Shown here: positions 46,906 to 56,900 of the stretch, piece after piece
Layout of the letters: every line of letters begins with the position of its first letter
How positions within the stretch are numbered: the first letter of the stretch is position 1
Assembly (NCBI GenBank): GCA_905221605.1
Contig: CAJNDS010002413.1
Span: forward strand, 1,180,552-1,244,551
Length of the DNA: 64,000 nt
Source: Symbiodinium natans
Lineage: Eukaryota; Sar; Dinophyceae; Suessiales; Symbiodiniaceae
Direction: 5' to 3'
Notes under the pieces: generated by a model
What the model saw: only the letters and a program-made list of their open reading frames with translations
Databases searched by the model: none
Told to the model about the DNA's origin: nothing
Made by a program: the position numbers and the translations under genes

Positions 46906-47611
46906 GGTTCAGAGTTTAGGATTTAGGAACCGTAAGCCCCGAACCCTGAACCCCAAAGCCTATACAAGCCCCAAACCCCCCACCCCAGAAGCCCAAATCC
47001 GAAACCCCAAGCTACGGCTTAAGGTTTTGCGGGCTGATTCTTAGGTCCCTTTGTGATGAAGCAACAAAAGCCCTAAATGTCCGAAACATGTTCTGACTTT
47101 CGAGCCCGCGGCACCCCTTGTTGAGAAGGGAGCTGTGTAGGGACAGCCCCTTAAACCCCAAAACCCCAAAACTGCAAACCTCTTGACCCTAGAGCCCGAA
47201 AGCCCTGACCCCAAAATCCTGAACCCTGAAAGTCTAGACCCTAAACCCTATACATCTTAAACCCTTAACCAAAAACCCCGGCCCATAAAATCCGAAACCC
47301 TAAGACCCTAACACCCAAAAAACCCAAAACCCCAAGCCTTCGCACCTCCCTAACAAAAAAGACTTCCATAGCGGATGAGACCCCAAACATCTGAGACCTC
47401 CAAGCCCCCACAACTCCTGGGACCCCTCAAAGGCTTTAGGGTTTAGGGTTTAGGCTTTAGGGTTTAGGGCTAAAACCCTGAAAGCTCTAAAGCCACAGCC
47501 GCTCCCAACTAAACACCGCACCCTAGACCCTCAACCCCTTGAACCCCAAACCCTCCTAAACCCTAAACCCTAAACCCTAAACCCTAAACCCTAAACCCTA
47601 AACCCTAACAG
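46906..47611. repeat. Degenerate CCCTAAA-type sequence
   Basis: CCCAAAACCC/CCCTGAAA derivatives to about 47400, a short TTTAGGG piece, and a pure CCCTAAA tract ending in CCCTAACAG at 47611. Confidence 0.6.
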
Positions 47612-47668
47612 GAGGAGTCCGTGAAGCTGCGCGTCTTTATCGAGGCACAGTTCAGCGTCTCGGCCTAA
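47612..47668 (+). CDS. Probable C-terminal exon after CCCTAACAG
   Basis: The telomere-like tract itself runs into CCCTAACAG, a complete 3' splice site. The frame reads EESVKLRVFIEAQFSVSA and stops at TAA. TTTAGGG repeats follow. The product is not recognised. Confidence 0.4.
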   Translation, partial: EESVKLRVFIEAQFSVSA

Positions 47669-47867
47669 TAGGGTTTAGGGTTTAGGGTTTAGGGTTTAGG
47701 GTTTAGGGTTTAATTAGGGTTTAGGGTTTAGGGTTTATAGGGTTTAGGGTTTAGGGTTTGGGGTTCGGGGGCCCTATATCCCCAAGCCCTGAGCCCTAAA
47801 GCCACCCACAAAACCCTTCGAAGCCTTCCGCAGAAAGCACACCTGGGTCCCTGCCCCTCGATTGTAG

Positions 47868-47955
47868 GCCGATGAAGGTGCTGCCAACGGCGGACTGTTG
47901 CAACCCCAGCAGGACAAATGCGCGCCAGTCCCCAAGCAGCCGAGAGGACTGAGAT
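47868..47955 (+). CDS. Exon-like island ending in GTAGGC
   Basis: ATTGTAG precedes GCC GAT GAA. The frame reads ADEGAANGGLLQPQQDKCAP and continues VPKQPRGLR to a GTAGGC donor at 47956. Not recognised. Confidence 0.35.
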
Positions 47956-47962
47956 GTAGGCC

Positions 47963-48259
47963 CTAAACCCTAAACCCCAAACCCTGCACCCTTAACCCGG
48001 AACCCTGAACTGGTGACATTGCGGTCCCATGGGGTTGCGTCTTGTTTGTGTACTTGCTGCTGGATGGTGAAGTAGCCGCTGCACTGGAGGAGACGTAGTT
48101 GGCGATGCCCCAAACGTCGTGCAGTGCGATGTGGTGTCTTCCGGCGTTAGCCTTCTTGATCCGTCCGTTGAACGTTCTGGTGTTCGGAGTTGTTTGGCGA
48201 AGTTGGCCCGCTGGCCGACGACTTGCCCCCCAGACTGCTGAGGTGCAGCTCTGTGCCAT
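47963..48259 (-). CDS. Open minus-strand segment, possible gene
   Basis: Ninety-eight codons on the minus strand. The middle is non-repetitive and protein-like (NTRTFNGRIKKANAGRHHIA, then LHDVWGIANYVSSSAAATSP). The last codons are telomere-like repeat, so the true end lies earlier. No family is recognised. It would be one of the few minus-strand genes. Confidence 0.3.
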   Translation of the reverse strand: MAQSCTSAVWGASRRPAGQLRQTTPNTRTFNGRIKKANAGRHHIALHDVWGIANYVSSSAAATSPSSSKYTNKTQPHGTAMSPVQGSGLRVQGLGFRV

Positions 48260-48620
48260 TTTTCTTGGGTGATGGGCGGGGGGGAGGGGGGGGGTGGGAA
48301 ACAGCTCCTTTTGGGGTGTAGTCAGAGGCTAGGTTAAAACCTGAGCCCTGATTCAAACCCTAAGCTTTCCTGGAAACCCTTAAACCCCGAAGCTCATCTG
48401 CCCCTAAACCCAACCACTAAACCCGAAGTCAACCACTAAACCCTCAACCCTAAACCCAAAACCCTCAACCCCAAACCCTAATCCCTAAACCCTAAACCCT
48501 CAACCCTCAACCCTAAACCCCAAACCCTAAACGCTAAACCCTAAACCCTCAACCCTAAACCCTGAACCCTGAAACCTAAACCCTAAACCCTAAACCCCCA
48601 AGTCAAGCAGAGGTAAGCAG

Positions 48621-48690
48621 GCGGCCTTGCTCCATGACATGATGAAGAGCTCCACGCAGCCGGGCGCCTCCGGAGCCCCTTCGACGCTTT
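48621..48690 (+). CDS. Exon-like island after GTAAGCAG
   Basis: The frame from GCG GCC reads AALLHDMMKSSTQPGASGAP. It is entered from a CCCTAAA region (48260-48600, degenerate CCCTCAA/CCCTAAA) and followed by a TTTAGGG tract (48690-48735). Confidence 0.3.
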
Positions 48691-49500
48691 TAGGGTTTAG
48701 GGTTTAGGGTTTAGGGTTTAGGGTTTAGGGTTAGGGAGACTTCCGGTTGTTGCTTCGAGCGTTTATGGGCTTGAAGGTTTTGTTTGTGGTTTTAGAGGCT
48801 TGTGAAGGTCTTCCACGGGGTGTGTTAAGGGAAGGGTTTGTGGATTTTGGCTAAACCCTAAACCCTAAACCCTAAACCCTAAACCCTAAACCCTAAACCC
48901 TAAACCCTAAACCCTAAACCCTAAACCCTAAACCCTAAACCCTATTCAGAGCTTGACGGGCGCAGGGTACCCTACACCCTCAGCCCGCGTCTTCCTAAGC
49001 CCTACAGCCTAAGACGCCAAAGGCGTTAGGCCGCAGGAGCTGGGCTTCATGCCTTTAAGGTTTCAGGGTTTAGGATTTAGGGTTTAGGGTATATTTTTTG
49101 GCGGTTCAGAGTTATAGCTTATCCGCTGGAAGGGCAACCAGAATGCCCAGTACTACCCTCATTCCTACGTCTTTTTGTGTTAGGGTTTAGGGTTTAGATT
49201 TTAGGGTCCCTTGACAAAGTCCATAAAGCCAAAGCCAAGTGGATCTGTCATCTCGTAGACTTTTGTCTTCTGAGGTGAACCATTGGGTGTCTAGTGTTTA
49301 GGGTGCAGGCCGAGACACCCTTTAGGTTTTGGGGTTTGGGGTTTAGGGTTTAGGGTTTCATAGAAAATTCTATAGAAGCCCTGTAGAAGTGTAAGACACA
49401 CTCAGGAAGTTCGAGATCCAGGAGGTTCAAAGAGTGTAGTCCGGGGGCTCTAGGCAGGCTCGTGGGGTAGGGCGCTTGCTATTTGTGCCACAGCCCTAGA
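48691..49500. repeat. Telomere-like tracts with unique pieces
   Basis: TTTAGGG (48690-48735) and a pure CCCTAAA tract of 13 units (48852-48943), then unique sequence with short TTTAGGG pieces. No recognised gene. Confidence 0.55.
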
Positions 49501-50110
49501 CTCCCTAATCCCTAAACCCTAAACCCTAAACCCTAAACCCTAAACGCACCTTTAGTAAGTTCTGCGGCCAAGAGCGGCCAGATGCATAGGGTGTGCTTCT
49601 TGAGTGGATTTGGTTGCGTGTCTTACTCACTTAATTTTCTAATTAAAGGAGTGGAAATCGGTTGTTTTTTTTTGGTCTTTTTTCATATTTAATCGTTCAC
49701 GGTTGAAAGGCAGTCTTTTTCTAGCGCAGTTCAAGTTAATATTTGCTCCAACAATCCCCATAACACATATGACAAGCAAAGTTCCTTCATGTTTTTGAAA
49801 TTGCTATAGGAAAATTAACGGAGAACAGAAGAGATGCATGTGCCTTGTTCTGTTTTTCTACTATTCCTTCGGGCGTCAGTATCAAGTCCGAAACGCAGCC
49901 CCAAACCAGAAGCGTAAACCCTGCTTAAGCCCTAAGCAAGAGCGAAGTGTTCGAAACCGTTCGTTCGCGCGCCGCCACCATAAATACCACAAAGCAAACT
50001 AGAAACCCTACAAACCCAAAAAAAACCCTAACCCTTAAAAAAAGATACAGAACAACCATTACCTAAACAACCCTTAAACACCAACCTTGGAGCCCCAAAG
50101 AAACCCTCTA
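49501..50110. other. AT-rich repeat-poor region
   Basis: About 350 bp (49560-49910) of AT-rich unique sequence with no long frame, then degenerate CCCTAAA-type repeats. It may be an intergenic or untranslated region. Confidence 0.5.
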
Positions 50111-51591
50111 AACCCTAAACCCTAAACCCTAGGCCCTAAACGTTGAAGTAGCCAAGGCGTTGCCTCCGGGTGGAAAGTCCACGGACACTGGAGGTGAGCA
50201 TGGGAGGGGTGTCGGGCTACTCTACTTGGGCTCAGGGTTGAGGGTCTAGGGTTTAGGGTTCAGGGTTCAGGGTTTAGGGTTTAGGGTTTTAGGCTTCAGG
50301 AAGTGTTTCGCGCTTCATGGGGGGGGGGGGGGGGGGGCTCTTTCTTGCTGTGGAGATGCATTACCCGTCCCCCTGATCTCTCTAAGAAGCCCCTTCAACA
50401 GCGCTAGTGGGTTCGATTTAGGGTTGAAGGCTTGTTCATTGTTTAGGGTTTAGGGCTTAGGGCTTAGGGTTTAGGGTTTGGGGTATAGGGTTTAGGGTTT
50501 CAAAAACACTACTTGGAGCCCTCCTGTTTAGGTTTGGAGGGGGGGGGAGCTCAGTTGTAAGGGCTTCACTGGCCGGTGGGAGCGAAAGGTCTGGACCACG
50601 GGTTTGGGGCTTTCGGCTTTAGGGTCTAGGGTTTGGGGCCTTAGGGTTTGGGAGGTTTTAGGGTTTAGCGTTCAGGGTTCAGGGTTTAGGGTTTAGGGTT
50701 TAGGGCTAGGGTTTGGGGATTTCGGGTTTTTGGCTTTGGTGCTTGCAGGATAGACAAAGGTATAGAGTTTGACATTCATCCCTGTAGCCGAGACATTATA
50801 GGTGCAATGTTGTTGTTAGGTAAAAGGAGTCCGAATGTCGAACCCTAAACCCAGGAACCCCACTCCAAAAACCTCAAACCCAACCCAGACCCTAAGACCA
50901 AAACCCTCCAAATGACAACAAGCCCCGCCACATCCAACCCCTAAACCCTAACCCCTAAACCCTAAACCCTAAACCCTAAACCCTAAACCCCCCAGAATTT
51001 AGTATGAACCCCTAAGCCTTGAACCCTAAGCACTCAACCCTAAACCCTGAACCCTGAACCCTGAACCCTGAACCCTGAACCCTGAACCCTAAACCCTAAA
51101 CCCTAAACCCTAAACCCTAGCCCTAAACCCCAAACCCCCCAAGAGTTATAGAGCCACTGAGGCCTGCAGCTGCCGGCGGCAGATGAGAGCCTTAGCTCCG
51201 ATTTGAAGCTACACTTGGGATTAGGGTTTAGGGCTAGGGTTTAGGGTTTGGGGTTTGGGGTTTGGGGTTTAGGGTTTCGGGCTAGGGTTTAGGGTTTGGG
51301 GTTTGGGGTTTAGGGTTTAGGGCTAGGGCTTAGGGTTTGGGGTTTGGGATCTGGGGTTTGGGTTTAGGGTTTGACATGTGTTCTCGCGAGTTCAACGGCC
51401 TGACGCTGTGAAAGATCACCCAAAACCCCATAAACCCTAAACCCCAAGCACAAGCCCCGCAGACAACCCTAAACCCTAAACTCTAAACCTTAAACCTTAA
51501 ACCCTAAACCCTAAACCTTAAACCCTAGACCCTAAACCCTAAACTCTAAACCTGAAACCCTATAAGCCCTAAATATGGCGGGGTAGCCCAG
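50111..51591. repeat. Telomere-like region
   Basis: Includes a G19 run (50319-50337), TTTAGGG pieces, a (CCCTGAA)n block at about 51045-51090 and GGGTTTGGGG variants at 51245-51370. Small unique islands near 50150, 50750, 51140 and 51375 are unrecognised. Confidence 0.55.
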
Positions 51592-51833
51592 AGCCGAGGG
51601 TGGAACAAGCGGATTTCTACAGGGGCGACTTTGGGGCGGTTTAGGGTTTAGGGTTTCGGGCTTAGGGTTTAGGGTTTAGGGTTCAGGGTTTAGGGTTTAG
51701 GGTTTAGGGTTTAGGGTTTAGGGTTTAGGGTTTGGGGCGGTATATGGGGCATATGTAGAGGCTTTCAACTATAGAGAGGCTAGTCGGATGAGGAGTCCCT
51801 TCTTTGAGGCTCCGTCTTCTTATCCCTGTCCAG
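51592..51833 (+). CDS. Exon pair split by a TTTAGGG tract with 11 bp direct repeats
   Basis: From a CCCAG acceptor (51591) the frame reads PRVEQADFYRGDFGA. TTTGGGGCGGT (51630-51640) recurs at 51731-51741 after the tract, and the frame resumes YGAYVEAFNYREASRMRSPF, continuing FEAPSSYPCPG to GTTAGG at 51834. It is aromatic- and acid-rich, a convincing protein, but the family is not recognised. The direct repeat is partly TTTGGGG, so it is less diagnostic than the others. Confidence 0.4.
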
Positions 51834-51912
51834 GTTAGGCTTATGGGTCTAGGGTTTAGGGTTTAGGGTTTAGGGTTTAGGGTTTACGAAACCCTAAACC
51901 CTAAGCCCGAAT

Positions 51913-52008
51913 TGCGAGGCTCCCTTACAAGGGTACTCCGTGAGGTCTCCTACTGCCTCAAGCCTCCGGTTCTCAGACCAAGAAGACATTGGTGGCGACA
52001 TGGATAAA
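51913..52008 (+). CDS. Exon-like island, unrecognised
   Basis: A forward frame reads CEAPLQGYSVRSPTASSLRF and continues SDQEDIGGDMDKN into CCCTAAA. It lies just after 51592-51833 and could be its next exon. Confidence 0.35.
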
Positions 52009-52460
52009 AACCCTAAACCCTAAACCCTAAACCCTGATAAGAAGGGTCCAGGGGTTTAGGGTTTAGGGGCTTAGGGGTTAGGGTTTGCGGTCTAGGGGTT
52101 TAGGGGTCGAGGGGTTTAGGGTCTTGGGGTTTTGGGGGTGTTAGGCTTCAGGGCCTGAGGGTTCTTGGGGGTTTAACGACCCCAAACCCTCAGCCCTAAT
52201 TCCCTAAACCCTAAACCCTAAACGCGAAAGCCCTAGACCCTAAACCCCAAAACCCCAAAACCCCTAAACCCTAAACACCTACACCCTAAACCCTAAACCC
52301 CTAAACCCCTAAACCCCTGAACCCCTGAACCCCTAAACCCCTAAACCCCTAAACCCCTAAACCCCTAAACCCCAAACCCCAAAACCCCTAAACCATAAAC
52401 CCTACACCCTAAGCCCTAAACCCTAAACTCTACACCCAAAACCCTAAACCCTAAAACCCA
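52009..52460. repeat. Telomere-like variants
   Basis: GGGGTTTA and CCCCTAAA variants, with (CCCCTAAA)n at 52260-52375. No gene. Confidence 0.65.
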
Positions 52461-52565
52461 TCCGAGGAGAGGCCGAGAACAGTCCAACGTGTCGCACACG
52501 AGCCAGCTGGAGCCGGCTTGTGGCCACGCGACCTTTCAAGGGATGAAGACGCGTACCCCGAAGGA
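52461..52565 (+). CDS. Exon-like island ending at GTTTAGGG
   Basis: A forward frame of 35 codons reads SEERPRTVQRVAHEPAGAGL and continues WPRDLSRDEDAYPEG. The following GTTTAGGG repeat would itself supply the donor GT. Confidence 0.4.
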
Positions 52566-52893
52566 GTTTAGGGTTTAGGGTTTAGGGTACCCCTAAAGGT
52601 TCCCCTGAATATACTCCTAATACGGCCCTTATATTTTTTTAGGGATCCTTAAAAAGGGGCGCCAAAACCTAAGTTAAGGGTCCAAGGTAGAACCCCTAGA
52701 GACTGCGTTGTGGGACCCTCTACTACTCCCACCTGGGGTCTAGGGTTTTAGGATTTTAGGGTTTTAGGGTTTTAGGGTTTTGGGGTTTTAGGGTTTTGGG
52801 GGTTTAGGGTTTTAGGGTTTTAGAGGTTGAGGGTTTGAGGGTTTTAGGGTTTTAGGGTTTTAGGGTTTTGTGGTCAGGGCTTTGGGGTTCAAG
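52566..52893. repeat. Mixed sequence and (GGGTTTTA)n
   Basis: Unique sequence to 52735, then GGGTTTTA repeats to 52875. No gene. Confidence 0.6.
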
Positions 52894-52965
52894 GGCGTCA
52901 TCTTTGGGAATCTTTTCAGAGGGTTTCAAGGAATTGTTATCCAAGGCTTCAGCTCCGCGCTAAGG
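52894..52965 (+). CDS. Exon-like island ending in GTAAGC
   Basis: Twenty-four codons in phase 0 read GVIFGNLFRGFQGIVIQGFS, then SALR and GTAAGCTC at 52966. The donor is strong and the hydrophobic/Gly pattern suggests a membrane or barrel strand. The family is not recognised. Confidence 0.4.
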
Positions 52966-53655
52966 GTAAGCTCAAGGGTCCTTGGACCCTAACCCTAAAC
53001 CCTAAACCCTAAACCCTAAACCCTAAACCCTAAACCAAGAGATCGAGGCTGCCAGGGCACCTTAAGCTTAAGAGATACGGGCTCTACTATTTTCAGATGT
53101 TCATGCTTAGGGTTTAGGGTTTAGGGTTTAGGGTTTAGGGCTTGGGGTGCTAAGTAGGGTTTAGGGTTTGGGGTTTCGGGCTAGAGGTCGAAGGAATCTC
53201 CCCATGCGTTCAGGGTTTCCTCCGTTCATCTCTGAGTCACAGCGGTTGTATTGTGATCGTGTCCTCGGCTGAGGGATGAAAACTGGCCCTGAGGGCTTCA
53301 GCATGTAGAGGCAAAACCCGCAGGCCTGAAACCCTATAACCCTGAACCCGAAAACCGCAAAACCCCACAAAAACCCTTAAACCCTGGATTCTAGACCCTA
53401 AAATCTGAAGGCCGTGAGAACCCGGAAGCCCCCCGTAGCTATGCTATTCTGACTTGGGGTTTCTTCACCTACGCAACTCGGCGGCGTCCCAATAGAATGT
53501 GATGTTAAGGGCTTGGGGTTCAGGGCCATGGGCTGCTTATGGTTTAGGGTTGAGGGTTTAAGGTTTCGAGTTGAGGGTTTAGGGTTTCGGGTTTAGGGTT
53601 TGGGGTTTGGGGTTTAGGGTTTAGGGTTTATAGGGTTTAGGGTTCAGGGCTTGGG
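52966..53655. repeat. Last telomere-like stretch before the LINE
   Basis: CCCTAAA (52985-53033) and TTTAGGG (53105-53145, 53575-53650) tracts. The unique piece 53175-53335 is open on the minus strand (PSGPVFIPQPRTRSQYNRCD) and might be an exon there. Not recognised. Confidence 0.5.
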
Positions 53656-53924
53656 TGGGGTCTAAGACCCAAAGTGTGCTTTACGTGGAAAATGGGCACC
53701 TAATCGTTTCCATAGGCTCTAGGACTGACTTGGAGGATTATAACGTACGTATATGAAGCAGGGTTTATATTTCTGTTCTTGGTGAGTGTATATAAGGTTC
53801 CTTTTTAATACTGTATTGGTGAGTGTATATACCGGGAGTCCTCTTGGGGGTACAAGAAATATAAACTCTGGCTCAAGGTGGCCTGTCCCTTCCCGGGGGT
53901 GAGCTGTTAGTTAGTTGCTTTTGC
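53656..53924 (+). promoter_or_regulatory. LINE leader region
   Basis: Contains two copies of TTGGTGAGTGTATATA (53779-53794 and 53816-53831), which might act as internal promoter elements. TGGCTCAAGG at 53869-53878 matches the 3' end of the dinoflagellate spliced leader (TGGCTCAAG) and lies 46 bp before the ORF1 ATG. Confidence 0.4.
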
Positions 53925-56900
53925 GTGGTCCCTTCCCCTTGGATTAGGATCATGGCAGCCGACTACAAAGCCAGGCCCAGGATAAGAGAGATCTATTTCT
54001 CTCTGATGCTCATGGTTGCGAGCTTGTGTGGCACGACCCATGCCTGCTCTCTGTACCCATGTGAGTACCATATCAGCACAAGACACAACGAGACGAATTG
54101 GTTCTCGAAGAACCGAATCTTGCACTCACGAGCTTCTACAAATGAAGCAAACAAGTCAAACATGCCAATGCTTAAATTCAATGCTATACCGTATCTCGCG
54201 TGCAGCGAGAATGATATGTGCCAAGCATGCAATGAACATTTGTTGCGCTGTCAAAGCAACCCTACTTGTAGACAGTCTCACAGACATGTTGTCTACCCTG
54301 TTGCCGAGACATGGGTGTCCCGGCAACATGAGTGGATGCTGTGGGCTGAAGTGGGACGGCGCCTGACCCATCAGGACATTGATCTTGTTCACCGCTACTT
54401 CCAATGGCCGGAACAACGTATCACAAATTTCGAGCAGACACTCACTCAGCAAAAACCTTTTATGGTTTTCTTCAGCTTTGTTTCTCTTTTGCAGCAAATT
54501 TGCCAGCACATTTGTGAGCAAAAACCTTTTGCATTTCGAAAAGTCAAGGCAAACTTTAACAGATGTCTGATGAGCACTCTTGATGACGTGATGAAGGGCT
54601 TTCAGGAGTGGGAAGTTCGCCTCACTTTACTTATCTGGGCTTATGTGTGGGACGTGATTGTCCTCATTCTCTATGGGGAAAAAAGACGAGGTCGAAAACT
54701 TAATGCCAGTGGGATGGCATCACGTTCCAAAAGTGCACAATCAACTGGGTGGTTTCTCGGGGCGTTCATGTCCTTCTTGGTCAGGTTAAGCCAGGTTGCT
54801 CTGTTGGTTTATGTTGCGAACTTGGCAGGTAAGTGTAGCACGCCAGCTGTGCTGCTTCAACACCCTTCAGACAGCAAAACCAGCAGGCCTTCGCGTAATG
54901 TTTGGGATCAGTTTCCGAATCTTTATGTGATCAAGGATTCAAATAGAAGAGAGCACTTCGGGACTCATGTTGATTGTTTTCAGGGAGACCTTGAAAAGAC
55001 TTTGCGGTTCAATCGAGTCATTGGAGATGGCAATTGTCTCTGGAGAGCTATTGCTGCACAAACGCCAACGCGCATGAAGTGGTATACTCTCAAAAGACAA
55101 ACAATCGCTTACATGAAGGCACAAGCAAGCGAAGCAAATCAACAAGAGCTTCTGCTGCATGTTGAAAAGTTGGCCAAGAGAAACGCTTGGGGCAATTTAC
55201 TTGCCATACTTGGTGCTACCTCTCTTCTAGGCGTACCCATTTTCGTGACTGCTGGCGGACAAGTGATAAGATGCCTGCCTGGGTCTAACTCGGCTGCGAA
55301 GAGGAAGGGCGTCTATCTTCACTACAGTAACTTCCACTTTAGTGTGCTTGACCCAAAGTCAATCTCGAGTATTCCGTACTTTGGTGGAGATGAGCGATCC
55401 TACAGCCTCGGGCAGTTCACTGCTATCCCGATAGATAATTACCCGAAACACAAAGCTGTCATGCAGTATAGCAGAGGGATTTGTCACTCCAAACGTACCA
55501 GCGGCAGATGTTGTCGGCTGGCCAAGTTGCGTGCTGACTGTACGTTCTCAGCTTGCGCTCCACAAATATGTAAAACTGGTTTGCCGCAGACAAGGGCTGA
55601 AAGCACAAATTTAAGTCTCACTTTCGTCTCACCAACAATGGTCGGTGGTGGCAGTGGCAAGCCAATTTACAAACCAGCCGGCAATCCTTCACCAACCTCA
55701 CGGAGGAGATTTGATGAATCGTTTGCAGCACAGGTGGAGCGTATCGCGAAAGCAAAGACAAGTTCTGTGCCTGCAGCATTTCGCAATCATCCTACGCCTA
55801 CGCCTTCACCAACAAAGGCTGTGGAGATGCCTCAAACTGAGGGGTCTACAAGCGTGCTCAAGGCTACACCAATGAAGAGGAGACCGCCTACTCCGCCTCA
55901 AAGACCAACACGTAATCCCAGCGCTGCGCCGAATTTGGTATTGGACTCGCCAAAGGCTGTACCTGCGCCCGCTGCCAATGCTCCGGCGACGACGCCTAAG
56001 CATAAGGCTATGCCGCGAGCTGCTTCTGTTGTGGTATCCTCCGCCATTGGGGGAATGACGCCCTCGGAGCCTGCTCACCCGCCTGCTCCGCCAAACTCTG
56101 AGGTCAGGGTTTTGCACATCCTCTCAGAGGGTGCACGTTTCAGAGTGGCTTATCCGTGGGAGACCAGAAGCAACTATTGGGTACAGAGGGATGTGCGTTG
56201 GTTGCGTGATGTGACCGAAGAGAGTACCGACTACTCACACATTGGCACATACGTGGACACCATCAGCAAATTCCTTCGCAATCCACAATTTTTGCAGGAA
56301 GTCAAGGATGCGCTTAAGCTGGCAGTGGAGTCTGAGCACTCAAACGTTGCGCTCGCTTTTAAATGCACAAGTGGTAGACACAGATCTGTAGCGCTCGCTG
56401 CAGTTGCTAGGGATATCATGCGGATCGTCTATCCTGAAGTTCAAATCCATGTGACGCACACTGCAGCCCCGCACTGGGCTCCGCAGATTAAGTGTGCAGG
56501 TCAGTGTAGCAGATGCACCATGATTCTCACCAATCCACCGCCGCTCTATAGCCAAACGGTTGAGAGGCTGGCGCGCGAATTCATTGTCGAGCTGCGCGAG
56601 AGGTATATGCAGGGTTTGTTGCCAGGGCAGTCTGAAGTACAACCTGTCACGTGCACTCATGCTCCTGAATCATTTCCCGGAGGCAATACCGGTAGCAACT
56701 ATGTCATTGCGCAAGAATACCAACTTAGCCGCATTCCCATTGCAAGCGTTGATGGCACTTGCTGCAACCAGCATTTGTACACAACTTGCACGCCTAATGT
56801 CCCTGCACGCCCGTACAACTCAGCAAAAACCAATTTGGAGTTTGGAAAAAATTGCTTATCAACACCAGACACCGAAAGCAATTTACAGCAAGCAGCCTCC

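Larger units (their letters stand above)
2640..53650. repeat. Interstitial telomere-like repeat field
   Basis: Runs of CCCTAAA and TTTAGGG, mostly 20-200 bp long, alternate in orientation through about 51 kb. They are surrounded by degenerate derivatives such as CCCGAAA, TTTAGGGC, TTCAGGG, TTTTAGGG and TTTAGGGGG. The telomere sequence is of the plant/algal type, which dinoflagellates share. The tracts are separated by unique islands, MITE-like elements and two retroelements, so this is not a chromosome end. It could be subtelomeric or the product of repeated internal insertion. Individual tracts, islands and elements are listed separately. Confidence 0.9.

Noticed and set aside
48678-48770. 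CTTCGACGCTTTT / CTTCGAGCGTTTA as flanking duplication
   Set aside because: Several mismatches in a short, low-information stretch.
2640-53650. True chromosome end (telomere)
   Set aside because: Tracts are short, in both orientations and interspersed with genes and elements over 51 kb, and neither edge of the window is a terminal array.
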